From assembly GCA_019417045.1 (NCBI GenBank), contig DXWE01000025.1:627-15602 (forward strand): a DNA stretch of 14,976 nucleotides. Direction: 5' to 3'. A program made the translations under genes and the position numbers. Within the stretch, counting starts at the first letter, position 1, and every line of letters begins with the position of its first letter. This document shows, one piece after another, positions 7,100 to 14,572 of the stretch. This DNA comes from Oscillospiraceae bacterium. GTDB taxonomy: Bacteria; Bacillota; Clostridia; Oscillospirales; Acutalibacteraceae. The notes under the pieces were generated by a model. The model did no database searches, was not told the origin of the DNA, and was given only the letters and a program-made list of their open reading frames with translations.

Positions 7100-9209
7100 T
7101 TTTGGCCCCTATCGGGGGGACTGTGCGTTTGACGTGTCGTCAGACGACCCGCGCCGGCGGATTGTCGTGATCGGGGGCAAAAACGGGGCGGGCAAAACCA
7201 CCCTGTTCACCGCCATGCAGGTGTGCCTGTATGGGCACCATGCCTTTGGGTTCCGCCTGGCCGGCAAACGATATCTGAGAGAGATCTTTCAATTGATAAA
7301 CAACCAGGTCAAGCTGGATCGCAAAGCCGGTGCCTATGTGGAGATCCGTTTTTCCGAGCAGACCGGGCCGGACGAGTTCCGATACACGGTCCGGCGCGAG
7401 TGGAGTTGGGAGCAGGAGTCGCTGCAGGAGACCCTGACGGTATGCGAGGACGGCCGCGAGCTGGACGCAGAGGAGACCATCCGGTTTCAAAACTACCTGC
7501 TGCACCTGATTCCGCCCGATCTGCTTCGCCTGTACTTTTTTGACGGGGAGAAGATGGCGGCGTATTTTCTCCTCTCACGGGAAAACCACCTTAAAAACGC
7601 GATTATGGTCCTCAGCGGCAACGACACGTTTGAAATTCTGCACGACAGCGTCCGGCGTCTGTTGAACAGACGGGACAACCCGGACGACCGGCCGTTGCAG
7701 GACTACTGGAAGCATCAGGAGGAGATGGACAGCCTGCAGCGGCAAAAGGCCGCGCTCGAAGGCCGGCTGAAAGATCTGGAGCTGCAAAGAGAAGATACGC
7801 ACATCCAGTCAGAGGCGCTCGATCAGGAGTACCGGCAGCAGGGCGGTATCTCACTGGAAGAATGGAAGGCGCTGCAGGCCAGCCAGCGGCAGGAGGAGGA
7901 CATCCGCCGGCGGCTGAATGATGAGCGACGGGAGATTGCCGAGACGATCCTCCCCTTCTTTCTGGTGTCCGACCAGCTGGAGGAAATCGAGTCGCAGTTA
8001 CAGCGGGAACAGGAACAGGCGGCCCACCGGATGCTGCTCGACACCCTCCGGGGGGAGGCGTTTTCCCATGCCCTGTATGAAGCGATCCGGCAGCTGGGGA
8101 CCCCGCACGCCCGGGAGGACAGCCGGCGTGTGCTCGAATATGTCTCCCGGCAGATGGAGAACCCTCTCTCGGAGTCTCTGGAGCCAATCCTACAGCTGTC
8201 GACAGACGACCAGGCGTTTGTCAGGACCTTTGTCCGCAAAGTCCGGCAATCATCGATTTCCCGTCTGCGGGAGATCGATGAACTGCTGCAATCCTCCCAG
8301 ACAAAGGGCAAAGCCCTGAAAGAGCAGGCGGAAAACAGCTCCATTGACCGGTTGGAGGACTATCTGCGCCAAAAGGCGGAATTCCAGCAACAGGAGGAGT
8401 CTCTCAAGCGGGAGATCGGCGAGGCCGAGAAGGACCTTGGCCGGCTCACCGCGGAGATCCGCGAGGGGGAACGGGTACTGCAGGCCTCCAAAAAGGAGGC
8501 GGAGGCGGTGCTGAAAAAGCGGTCAGCCGCCTCGCTCTCCGGACGGATCTGCCTGCTGGTGGAGGATCTGCAGAAGGAATTGTACGATCACCTGGTGCGG
8601 CAGATTGAGAGGGATGTGAACCGCAAATTTCGCCAGTTGCTCCGAAAAGAGGACTTTTTTGAGGCGATCGAGATCGACAGCGGATTTCAACTGCATCTGC
8701 TTCGTCGCCAGTCCATACAAAAGGCGTCCCTGTTGGAGCTCATGCAGACGCACGGCGCAGCGGCACTGAGGGAACGGCTGCATCCCCGCGCCTATGCCGA
8801 ATTGCTGGAGGCTCTGCATACGGACGAGAGGGATCTCCCGTTCCTCCTGCAGGCAGCAGAGGCAAAGGCGTGGGATCTGCCGGTGGAAATGGACATCGCG
8901 CAGCTGTCCAATGGGGAAAAACAGATCCTGGTGATGGCGCTGTACTGGGCCATCGTGCGGCAGGGCAAAAACGATCTGCCCTTCATCATCGACACCCCGT
9001 TCGCGCGGATTGATACCGAGCACCGGGCCAATATCACCCGGTACTTTTTCAGTGAGCTGCCCGGCCAGCTGTTTGTGCTCTCCACCAACGAGGAGCTGGG
9101 AAGACAGCACCTGGCATTTTTGGAGGATCAGATCGCCCACACCTATCTGCTCGAATATGGGGAAAACCAACAGACCCGGGTCCTCAAGGACCGGTATTTC
9201 GAGGTGTAG
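7071..9209 (+). CDS. dndD: DNA phosphorothioation ATPase DndD (SMC/Rad50-like)
   Basis: This 712-residue protein is the ATPase of the Dnd complex, built like Rad50/SMC proteins with split ABC ATPase halves around coiled coils. The N-terminal Walker A is GGKNGAGKTT (35-44). The DndD-type motif FFDGEK is at about 156-161. Heptad-rich, Gln/Glu/Lys/Arg-rich stretches occur at about 215-260 and 415-485. The ABC signature is LSNGEKQ (612-618). Walker B with the D-loop is PFIIDTPFARID, with D641 as the magnesium-binding aspartate. Translation starts at a GTG at 7071, inside the dndC end, with AAGGGGGGAG upstream (7054-7063). It ends two bases before the dndE ATG. The length is normal for the family and no lesion is visible. 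Confidence 0.94.
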   Translation: MRISRIAVCNFGPYRGDCAFDVSSDDPRRRIVVIGGKNGAGKTTLFTAMQVCLYGHHAFGFRLAGKRYLREIFQLINNQVKLDRKAGAYVEIRFSEQTGPDEFRYTVRREWSWEQESLQETLTVCEDGRELDAEETIRFQNYLLHLIPPDLLRLYFFDGEKMAAYFLLSRENHLKNAIMVLSGNDTFEILHDSVRRLLNRRDNPDDRPLQDYWKHQEEMDSLQRQKAALEGRLKDLELQREDTHIQSEALDQEYRQQGGISLEEWKALQASQRQEEDIRRRLNDERREIAETILPFFLVSDQLEEIESQLQREQEQAAHRMLLDTLRGEAFSHALYEAIRQLGTPHAREDSRRVLEYVSRQMENPLSESLEPILQLSTDDQAFVRTFVRKVRQSSISRLREIDELLQSSQTKGKALKEQAENSSIDRLEDYLRQKAEFQQQEESLKREIGEAEKDLGRLTAEIREGERVLQASKKEAEAVLKKRSAASLSGRICLLVEDLQKELYDHLVRQIERDVNRKFRQLLRKEDFFEAIEIDSGFQLHLLRRQSIQKASLLELMQTHGAAALRERLHPRAYAELLEALHTDERDLPFLLQAAEAKAWDLPVEMDIAQLSNGEKQILVMALYWAIVRQGKNDLPFIIDTPFARIDTEHRANITRYFFSELPGQLFVLSTNEELGRQHLAFLEDQIAHTYLLEYGENQQTRVLKDRYFEV

Positions 9210-9211
9210 TC

Positions 9212-9586
9212 ATGGGATATAAGCTGAAAACTTCCATGGAGACGGAGCGTCTGATCAACCAGATGGAGGCGAGTGAGAACCTCCCCTGGTTCACGCTGGC
9301 ACGCCTGGCTGTCGCCCTGTCTCTCCGTCAGGGTCCGCTGCAGGAGGCCGATCTGCTGACCGACAGTCTGGGAAAAGAGCTGAACCGGTACACGTTGGTC
9401 GGAGAGGACGACTGCCTCTTTAAATGTCTGGTGGAGATGCAGGAGGGACGCCATCTGACGGACGACGAATATTTTCCCACCCGTATGAAGGCCCACCTGG
9501 ACCGGGGAGCCCCGCTGCTTGCACGGGAACAGCAGTACAGCAACCACTTTCTGGTCCATCTGACCGAACTGGAAAAAGCGATCTGA
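9212..9586 (+). CDS. dndE: DNA phosphorothioation protein DndE
   Basis: This 124-residue protein is DndE, the small subunit essential for phosphorothioation; DndE has been described as binding nicked DNA. The N-terminal part KLKTSMETERLINQM and NLPWFTLARLAVALSLRQG matches the family pattern of a basic start and a helical core. The C-terminal HLDRGAPLLAR and NHFLVHLTELEKAI are also characteristic. The ATG is two bases after the dndD stop, with GAGGTG at the end of dndD as ribosome site. It is the last dnd gene. No dndA and no restriction gene follow; the next 350 bases are repeats and a promoter for the V-ATPase operon. The small size makes recognition depend partly on context. Confidence 0.88.
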   Translation: MGYKLKTSMETERLINQMEASENLPWFTLARLAVALSLRQGPLQEADLLTDSLGKELNRYTLVGEDDCLFKCLVEMQEGRHLTDDEYFPTRMKAHLDRGAPLLAREQQYSNHFLVHLTELEKAI

Positions 9587-9590
9587 GCCC

Positions 9591-9620
9591 GGCGCCTCCC
9601 CACACGGCGCCTCCCCACAC
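9591..9620. repeat. 15-bp tandem repeat, two exact copies
   Basis: GGCGCCTCCCCACAC occurs twice head to tail (9591-9605 and 9606-9620), starting five bases after the dndE stop. The core GCGCCTCCC recurs in the repeat block further on, so the two blocks seem to share an origin. Confidence 0.9.
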
Positions 9621-9648
9621 GACAGGCGCCTGCCGCGCCCGCCGTCAC

Positions 9649-9719
9649 GAGAGTATGCGCCTGAGAGTATGCGCCTCCCTGCGACGATCGGGGTATGCGC
9701 CTCCCTGCGACGATCGGGC
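9649..9719. repeat. Nested tandem repeats (14-bp and 26-bp periods)
   Basis: GAGAGTATGCGCCT is repeated exactly at 9649-9662 and 9663-9676. The second copy runs into a 26-bp unit that starts with TATGCGCCTCCC, contains CGACGATCG, and is repeated at 9668-9693 and 9694-9719 with only the last base differing. The block looks like recent slippage or unequal exchange. The spacing is irregular and copies are contiguous, so this is not a CRISPR array. Whether the unit is dispersed in the genome cannot be told from this window. Confidence 0.88.
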
Positions 9720-9859
9720 ACCGCTCCTCCGTTGCCCGGAATCGGGGCCACCGCCGTTCTTCAATGCCCGGAGTTGTCTGTTTTGGCAGGCAGCCCCGGG
9801 CGCTTTTGGTTGCACTTTTGTCAACTTGGCCACTTTTGAAATAAACTGGCAATTATCTC

Positions 9860-9888
9860 TTTTCATTTAAAATAAAACGTGGTATACT
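9860..9888 (+). promoter_or_regulatory. Promoter of the V-ATPase operon (extended -10)
   Basis: TATACT (9883-9888) is preceded by TG one base upstream, giving the extended -10 TGGTATACT. A 4-of-6 match to the -35 box, TTTTCA (9860-9865), lies 17 bases upstream. The surrounding 100 bases are strikingly AT-rich compared with the genes on either side. Transcription would start near 9895, about 45 bases before the ntpF ATG. Confidence 0.75.
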
Positions 9889-9940
9889 AAAACAAATTGT
9901 GTTGTACCTGGAAGCGTATACCAGTCGGAGGTGGTCGTGC

Positions 9941-10261
9941 ATGGCGCTTCTCGAGACCATTCAGGAGGCGGAGGGAAAAGCAGCCGTTCAAAAAGAAGCG
10001 GCGGCGCAGCAGGCGCGGCAGCAGATGGCACAGGCAGAACAGCAGGCGCGGCAGCAGGCGGATCAGATCCTCACAGACGCCCGTTTGCAGGCGGAGCGCC
10101 GGCTGCGGCAGGCGACAGAGGAGGCGCGCGCCGAGAGCGAGGAGAGGCTGCGGCAGGCGGCGCAGCAGGACGAGCGGATGCAGGGCGCCGCGCGGGCGCG
10201 GGTGGATGAGATCGCCCGGCAGCTGCTGGGGCGTATCCTGAGCAAAGGAGTCGCCCCATGA
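9941..10261 (+). CDS. ntpF: V-type ATPase subunit G/H (NtpF), peripheral stalk
   Basis: This 106-residue protein is almost entirely an Ala/Gln/Arg/Glu-rich coiled coil (AEQQARQQADQILTDARLQAERRLRQATEEAR), ending in EIARQLLGRILSKGVAP. That fits the peripheral-stalk subunit that pairs with subunit E to hold the catalytic head. Composition alone is not specific; the first position before subunit I, as in the Enterococcus hirae ntpFIKECGABD order, supports the call. The ATG at 9941 was chosen with CGGAGGTGG (9925-9933) upstream. A GTG at 9899 would fall at the predicted transcription start. It overlaps ntpI by ATGA. Confidence 0.85.
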   Translation: MALLETIQEAEGKAAVQKEAAAQQARQQMAQAEQQARQQADQILTDARLQAERRLRQATEEARAESEERLRQAAQQDERMQGAARARVDEIARQLLGRILSKGVAP

Positions 10262-12105
10262 TTGTGCCGATGAAGAAGGCGGTCATCCTCTGCCTGAAGG
10301 AGGAGCGAGAGGCGCTTCTGCTCTCCCTGCAGCAGTGCGGGGAGCTGATGCCCCTGTCGGATGATCCGGCCGCCTCCCCGGCGGAGACGGAAGCCGCCGG
10401 CTTGCAGCAGGAGATGGAGGCGCTGCTGAGACAGCTCAAGCCCTATCGGGAGAAAAGCGGCCTGTTCCCCGCCCGCCCGGCGGTGGACTCTGACGATTTT
10501 CTGCGCCGGCAGGACGAGGCGATTGCCCTGCGGGAACGGATGGAAGAGGCACTCGCCAAACGCGCGCAGGCGGAGACGGAGCTCGCAGCCTGCCTCGCCG
10601 AAAGAGAGGCACTGCGGCCCTGGCTGCCGTTGGAGGTCCCCGTCGAGCGGGTCGGCCGCACCGCCTATACTGTGCTGGTCCCCGGCCTTGTCCCGACCCG
10701 CCTTATCAGAGAGGCGCAGCGCCGGATCCGGGACGCGGGAGGCGAGCTGCAGCTGCTGGACACCGCCGGGACCGATACGGCCGCGATCCTGATTGCGGCC
10801 GCCGAGGAGGAACAGCCGCTGCTTGATCTGGCCAAAGAGCTGGAATTCTCCCAGACGGCGCTGCCGGTGTCCTCCGGTCGGATCCGCGATCGGTATGACC
10901 TGCTCACGCACCGCGAAGAGGAGCAGACCCGCCTCCTCTCGGACAGCGAAACGGCGCTGCGGGAGCTCGCCGCAGATGCGGACAAGGCCGAGCTGCTGCT
11001 CGAGCAGGCGCGGGCCGCCGCGCAGCGGGAGGCCACGCCGCTGATCCGGACGGTGGAGACGGTCTGCCTGGAGGGATGGGTGCGGTCCGACCGCACCGAC
11101 CGGGTGGAACAGGCCGTCCGGCGGGTCACGGACGCGTATGTGTTCGAGCTGCGCGACCCGGGGCCGCAAGACGATCCGCCGGTCGCGACGCAGAACAACC
11201 GGTTTGTGCGGCAGTTTGAGCCCATTACGGACATGTTCTCCACCCCCGGCCGGGACGACGTGGATCCCAACCCGGTGATGGCGCCGTGGTACTGGCTCAT
11301 CTTCGGCATGATGATGGGGGACGTCGGCTATGGCGCGGTGCTGGTGCTCGGCACCCTGCTTTTTAAAAAGCTGCTAAAACCCAAAGGTGACTTTTTAAAA
11401 CTCATCAACATCTTCTTTTATTCCGGATTCACCACCATGCTGTGCGGCGTGCTGTTCGGCAGCTATTTCGGCGTGGAATTCCATCCGGTCATCTCCCCGC
11501 TCAACCAGCCGCTCCCCATGCTGGTCCTTGCTCTCGGGATAGGGGTGCTGCACATCTTCAGCGGCATGATCCTCCACATGGTGCGGGACATCCGGGACGG
11601 GCGCGTATGGGACGCGATCTTCGATCAGCTGTCCTGGATGGTGCTCATCGTGGGACTGGTGCTGCTCTTCGTGTTCCGTCCGGTCGGCATTGTCCTCTCC
11701 GTCCTCGGTGCGGGCACCATCCTGTTCACGGCCGGCCGCCACAAAAAAGGGATCGGCAAGGTGACGGGCGGCTTGCTGGGGCTCTATAACATCACCGGTT
11801 TTATGGGCGATATTCTCTCCTATTCCCGCATTTTTGCGCTGTGCCTGTCCTCCGGCGTGGTCGCGATGGTGATGAACCTGCTCGCCGGCATGGCGCAGGG
11901 CTCGGTGTGGACCTTCCCGTTCGCCATCCTGATCTATGTGGTCGGACACACGTTCAATCTCGCGATGGGCCTGCTGTCCGCGTATGTCCACGACAGCCGG
12001 CTGCAATATATCGAGTTCTTCGGCAAGTTCTATGACGGGGGCGGCAGGCCCTTCCGCCCGCTTGCCCTGCGTACACAGTATATCGACCTGGTGCCACACA
12101 AATAA
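10258..12105 (+). CDS. ntpI: V-type ATP synthase/ATPase subunit I (a subunit)
   Basis: This 615-residue protein is the membrane stator that forms the ion half-channels next to the c ring. Residues 1 to about 335 are soluble, with two coiled-coil stretches (about 20-60 and 80-115 in one, 215-260 in the other). From about residue 341 (MAPWYWLIFGMMMGDVGYG) there are about seven to eight hydrophobic segments. GDILSYSRIFALCLSSG contains R524, the arginine expected to face the ion-binding glutamate of the c ring. The C-terminus HDSRLQYIEFFGKFYDGGGRPFRPL is a family hallmark. The ATG overlaps the ntpF stop; an ATG at 10270 (MKKAV) is an alternative and equally plausible start. The length is slightly below that of Enterococcus hirae NtpI. 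Confidence 0.94.
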   Translation: MIVPMKKAVILCLKEEREALLLSLQQCGELMPLSDDPAASPAETEAAGLQQEMEALLRQLKPYREKSGLFPARPAVDSDDFLRRQDEAIALRERMEEALAKRAQAETELAACLAEREALRPWLPLEVPVERVGRTAYTVLVPGLVPTRLIREAQRRIRDAGGELQLLDTAGTDTAAILIAAAEEEQPLLDLAKELEFSQTALPVSSGRIRDRYDLLTHREEEQTRLLSDSETALRELAADADKAELLLEQARAAAQREATPLIRTVETVCLEGWVRSDRTDRVEQAVRRVTDAYVFELRDPGPQDDPPVATQNNRFVRQFEPITDMFSTPGRDDVDPNPVMAPWYWLIFGMMMGDVGYGAVLVLGTLLFKKLLKPKGDFLKLINIFFYSGFTTMLCGVLFGSYFGVEFHPVISPLNQPLPMLVLALGIGVLHIFSGMILHMVRDIRDGRVWDAIFDQLSWMVLIVGLVLLFVFRPVGIVLSVLGAGTILFTAGRHKKGIGKVTGGLLGLYNITGFMGDILSYSRIFALCLSSGVVAMVMNLLAGMAQGSVWTFPFAILIYVVGHTFNLAMGLLSAYVHDSRLQYIEFFGKFYDGGGRPFRPLALRTQYIDLVPHK

Positions 12106-12124
12106 CACATGGGAGGAAAAACGT

Positions 12125-12598
12125 ATGAATGGTCTTGTCATTGCAATTTGCGGCGCGGCGCTGTGTGTGCTGCTCTCGGGAACGGGTTCGTCTCTCGGCG
12201 TATCGTACGCGGCACGCGCGGGCGCGGGGGTCCTCTCGGAAAAACCGGAGCTGTTCGGCAAGCTGGTGGTGCTCGAGGCGCTGCCGGGTACCCAGGGGAT
12301 CTACGGGTTCCTGATTGCGGTGGTCATCATGCTGAAGCTGAATGTCTTCGGCGGCGTGGTGGAACCGACGGTCGCACAGGGCTGGGCGCTGCTGTTCGCA
12401 GCGCTGCCGTGCGGGCTGGTGGGCCTGACCTCTGGCATCCTGCAGGGAAAAGCGGCCGCCGCCTCCATTCACATGATGGCGCGGCAGACGGATTCACTGG
12501 CCAAAGGGATTACCCTGACCGCCGTTGTCGAGACGTACGCGATCCTGGCGCTGCTCGTCTCCTTCCTGCTCATCCAGTTCGGGATCACCGTCGGCTGA
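12125..12598 (+). CDS. ntpK: V-type ATPase subunit K (c-ring proteolipid), Na+ type
   Basis: This 157-residue proteolipid has four hydrophobic helices in two hairpins and is the ion-carrying rotor subunit. The first hairpin contains LPGTQGIYGF (53-62) and the second contains LQGKAAAA (106-113) and VVETYAIL (134-141). E136 is the ion-binding glutamate. L53, T56, Q57, Q107 and E136 correspond to the Na+ ligands described for E. hirae NtpK (L61, T64, Q65, Q110, E139), so Na+ coupling is predicted. The alignment is by eye. The start has GGGAGGAAAA at 12111-12120. It lies 19 bases after ntpI and 37 before ntpE. Confidence 0.95.
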   Translation: MNGLVIAICGAALCVLLSGTGSSLGVSYAARAGAGVLSEKPELFGKLVVLEALPGTQGIYGFLIAVVIMLKLNVFGGVVEPTVAQGWALLFAALPCGLVGLTSGILQGKAAAASIHMMARQTDSLAKGITLTAVVETYAILALLVSFLLIQFGITVG

Positions 12599-12635
12599 AA
12601 GGCGCATCGCCGCATTCCGGAAGGAGAGAAATCCC

Positions 12636-13259
12636 ATGAGTGTCGATACCGTACTGCAAAAAATCGAGGAAAAGGCGGCCCGGGAAGTCCAGGCAATCCG
12701 GGAAAACGGCGAGCGGGAGGCGCAGGCGCTGCGGGACAGCGTGCTGGCGCGCGCCAGGGAACAGGCGGCGCAGATCGCCGCCAGGGCCGAGCGGCAGGCG
12801 GCCGAAACCCGGTCCGCCGAAAAGCTGCAGGCGGGTCTGCAGGCCCGCAAACACACGCTCGCAGCCAAGCGGGAGGTGCTCGACGAGGTCTACGCGGCCT
12901 GCCACCGGCAGCTGCTCGATCTGCCGCAGGAGCAGTGGATCCGGCTGATGGAATCCGCACTGCTGCACAGTGGCCTGACCGGCCAGATCGGCATATCGCT
13001 CAGTGCCCAGGACTTTGAGCGGTATCATGCCCTGTTTGAGGGACCGTCCTCCCTGTGCGCCTCCTGGGGCAGCCGGCTGACCGAGAGCTCGGGCTGCCCG
13101 TGCACACTCCGGCTGGAGGGGACCCGCGACGGGCTCGACGGCGGGATGTACCTCACCGGGGAGATATGTGACGTGGACGCCTCGCTGCGAACCATCCTCG
13201 AAGACCTGCGCGAGCAGACCGAGGCACAGGTCGCCGCGCAGCTGTTTGGAACCGTATAA
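12636..13259 (+). CDS. ntpE: V-type ATPase subunit E (peripheral stalk)
   Basis: This 207-residue protein has a long N-terminal coiled coil (about residues 1-85: VLQKIEEKAAREVQAIRENG and REQAAQIAARAERQAAETR). A globular C-terminal domain follows that ends in DGLDGGMYLTGEICDVDASLRTILEDLREQTEAQVAAQLFG. The DGGMYL then D-S/A-L pattern is typical of subunit E, which pairs with the G/H subunit as a stator rod. AAGGAGAG at 12621-12628 precedes the ATG. A short AT-rich gap of 39 bases separates it from ntpC. Confidence 0.92.
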   Translation: MSVDTVLQKIEEKAAREVQAIRENGEREAQALRDSVLARAREQAAQIAARAERQAAETRSAEKLQAGLQARKHTLAAKREVLDEVYAACHRQLLDLPQEQWIRLMESALLHSGLTGQIGISLSAQDFERYHALFEGPSSLCASWGSRLTESSGCPCTLRLEGTRDGLDGGMYLTGEICDVDASLRTILEDLREQTEAQVAAQLFGTV

Positions 13260-13298
13260 TCTGTATCTAATTTTACTAATTGTAAAGGAGGAGACCGC

Positions 13299-14177
13299 AT
13301 GACAGACGCAAGACCGCTGTTCGGCGAAACCTCCTATCCCTTTGCCGTCGGCCGGGTCAAGGCGCTCGAGGGCACCCTGCTGAATGCCTCGCAATGGGGC
13401 CGGCTGCTCGAGGCGGAAGAGGCGCAGGCGCTGTCCCTGCTGCGGGAATGGGGCTATGGCTCCTCCTCGGGGGCGGACGATCTCGAGTCCCGCATCCGCT
13501 CACAGCTGGCCGACACCGCGGCCCTGCTGCGGGAGATTGCCCCCGTACCCGGCCTGCTCGACGTGTTCTGCCTGCCGACCGACGCCCACAACCTGAAAGT
13601 ACTGCTCAAATCCCGGCTGGTCGGGGAACCGGCGGACCGGCTGCTGCTCGCGGGCGGCTGTTACGAGACAGAGCTGCTGCGGGTGTGCGTGGAGGTGGAT
13701 GACTATTCGCTCCTCTCCCCCCTGCTCGGGGAGCGCCTTCGCGGGGTTGGCGATCTCACCGATCCCTTCCTGCTCAGCGTCACGGTGGACAATGCGATGT
13801 TTGCGCAGATGCTGCACGACGCCGGCAAAAACGAGCTGCTGCGCAGCTATCTGCGCACACAGGCGGATTTTGTCAACCGGCTGTCCGCCATCCGCGCCAA
13901 CCGGCTCGGCTGGTCACAGCAGCAGCTCGACCGCGTGCTGCTCCCGGCGGATGACGAGCTGCCGGTTTCGCCGCAGGACGGCGACCTGCCGGAGGTGGAG
14001 CGGGAGATGCAGCGGGCACTCCGACAGGTGGTCGCCGGACAGAAAGACGACAGCTTTGGCCCCGGCCCGCTGCTCTATTACTGGCTGGCCCGGCAGCAGG
14101 AGGCACGCGCGCTGCGGATCCTGTTTGCCGCCAAACGCGCCGGGCAGCCGGTCACGATGGACGATCTGGAACTGTAA
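13299..14177 (+). CDS. ntpC: V-type ATPase subunit C (d subunit, central stalk base)
   Basis: This 292-residue, mostly helical protein is the cap that couples the central stalk to the c ring. Recognisable parts are the N-terminal YPFAVGRVKALEGTLL, DAHNLKVLLKSRLVG (about residues 97-111), DNAMFAQML (about 165-173), and the C-terminal PGPLLYYWLARQQEARALRILFAAKRAG, which is the most diagnostic piece. It is shorter than many homologues (about 330 residues or more), with the difference apparently in the middle; I see no frameshift. The start has AAAGGAGGAG (13284-13293) upstream. The position between E and G/F fits the ntp order. Confidence 0.9.
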   Translation: MTDARPLFGETSYPFAVGRVKALEGTLLNASQWGRLLEAEEAQALSLLREWGYGSSSGADDLESRIRSQLADTAALLREIAPVPGLLDVFCLPTDAHNLKVLLKSRLVGEPADRLLLAGGCYETELLRVCVEVDDYSLLSPLLGERLRGVGDLTDPFLLSVTVDNAMFAQMLHDAGKNELLRSYLRTQADFVNRLSAIRANRLGWSQQQLDRVLLPADDELPVSPQDGDLPEVEREMQRALRQVVAGQKDDSFGPGPLLYYWLARQQEARALRILFAAKRAGQPVTMDDLEL

Positions 14178-14189
14178 GGAGGCGGCGGT

Positions 14190-14522
14190 ATGGCGGATTT
14201 CAAGACTACCGGCAAGCTCGCGGCGGTGGGGGAGCTTTCGTCCATCCTCGCGTACCGGGCGCTCGGCGTGCATACGGTCGCGGCGGACTCCCCGGCCGAG
14301 GTGGAGGACGCCGTCGACCGGCTGGCCGCCGCCGGGTATACGGTCATTTTTCTGACCGAGCCGGCGGCCGAGCAGGTGCCGGAGGTGCTGCGGCGGTATA
14401 AGTCCCGCGCCTATCCCATTCTGCTCCCCCTCCCCGACCGCACCGGCAGTACCGGGTTTGGGCGGCGCGGCATCAACGCCAATGTGGAAAAGGCCATTGG
14501 GTCGAATATCTTTCAGGAATAA
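14190..14522 (+). CDS. ntpG: V-type ATPase subunit F (NtpG), central stalk
   Basis: This 110-residue protein has the Rossmann-like fold of subunit F, which binds the D subunit in the rotor shaft. The start KLAAVGELSSILAYRALGVHTV, the middle YTVIFLTEPAAEQV, and the C-terminal segment GSTGFGRRGINANVEKAIGSNIF are family hallmarks. The ribosome site AAGGAGG (14176-14182) begins at the ntpC stop codon. In the Enterococcus nomenclature this subunit is called NtpG. Confidence 0.93.
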   Translation: MADFKTTGKLAAVGELSSILAYRALGVHTVAADSPAEVEDAVDRLAAAGYTVIFLTEPAAEQVPEVLRRYKSRAYPILLPLPDRTGSTGFGRRGINANVEKAIGSNIFQE

Positions 14523-14572
14523 ACCTCCCCCGCCGGTACAGTGTTCCGGCCGGTTTGAAAGGATGACAGAGA

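Larger units (their letters stand above)
9587..9940. other. Gene-free region between dndE and the V-ATPase operon
   Basis: The region splits into two parts. Positions 9587-9750 are GC-rich with nested tandem repeats (separate entries). Positions 9780-9900 turn AT-rich and carry the ntp promoter. Open frames crossing the region on both strands are products of the repeats and of high GC; they show no ribosome site and no family likeness. I see no convincing terminator for dndE: GCCCGG (9766-9771) with CCGGGC (9796-9801) and a following GCTTTT is only a weak candidate with a 24-base loop. No integrase remnant, attachment site or RNA gene was recognised. Confidence 0.6.

Noticed and set aside
9591..9719. 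CRISPR array
   Set aside because: The repeats are contiguous, of unequal period (14, 15 and 26 bp), without unique spacers of constant length, and no cas gene is present.
9143..9870. Open frames of about 70-200 codons on both strands across the repeat region
   Set aside because: They read through the tandem repeats, giving low-complexity translations in several frames at once, and have no ribosome site or family likeness.
4482..9890. Attachment-site duplication of the tRNA-Arg 3' end
   Set aside because: I looked for the T-arm and acceptor 3' sequence in the region after dndE and did not find a copy. A GGTGCCA match near 12090 is inside ntpI and is too short to count.
9899..9940. GTG start for ntpF at 9899
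   Set aside because: It lies at the predicted transcription start with no room for a ribosome site, while the ATG at 9941 has CGGAGGTGG in the right place.
14523..14572. Terminator between ntpG and ntpA
   Set aside because: The GCCGG/CCGGC hairpin is only five pairs with a nine-base loop and no T run, and ntpA belongs to the same operon.
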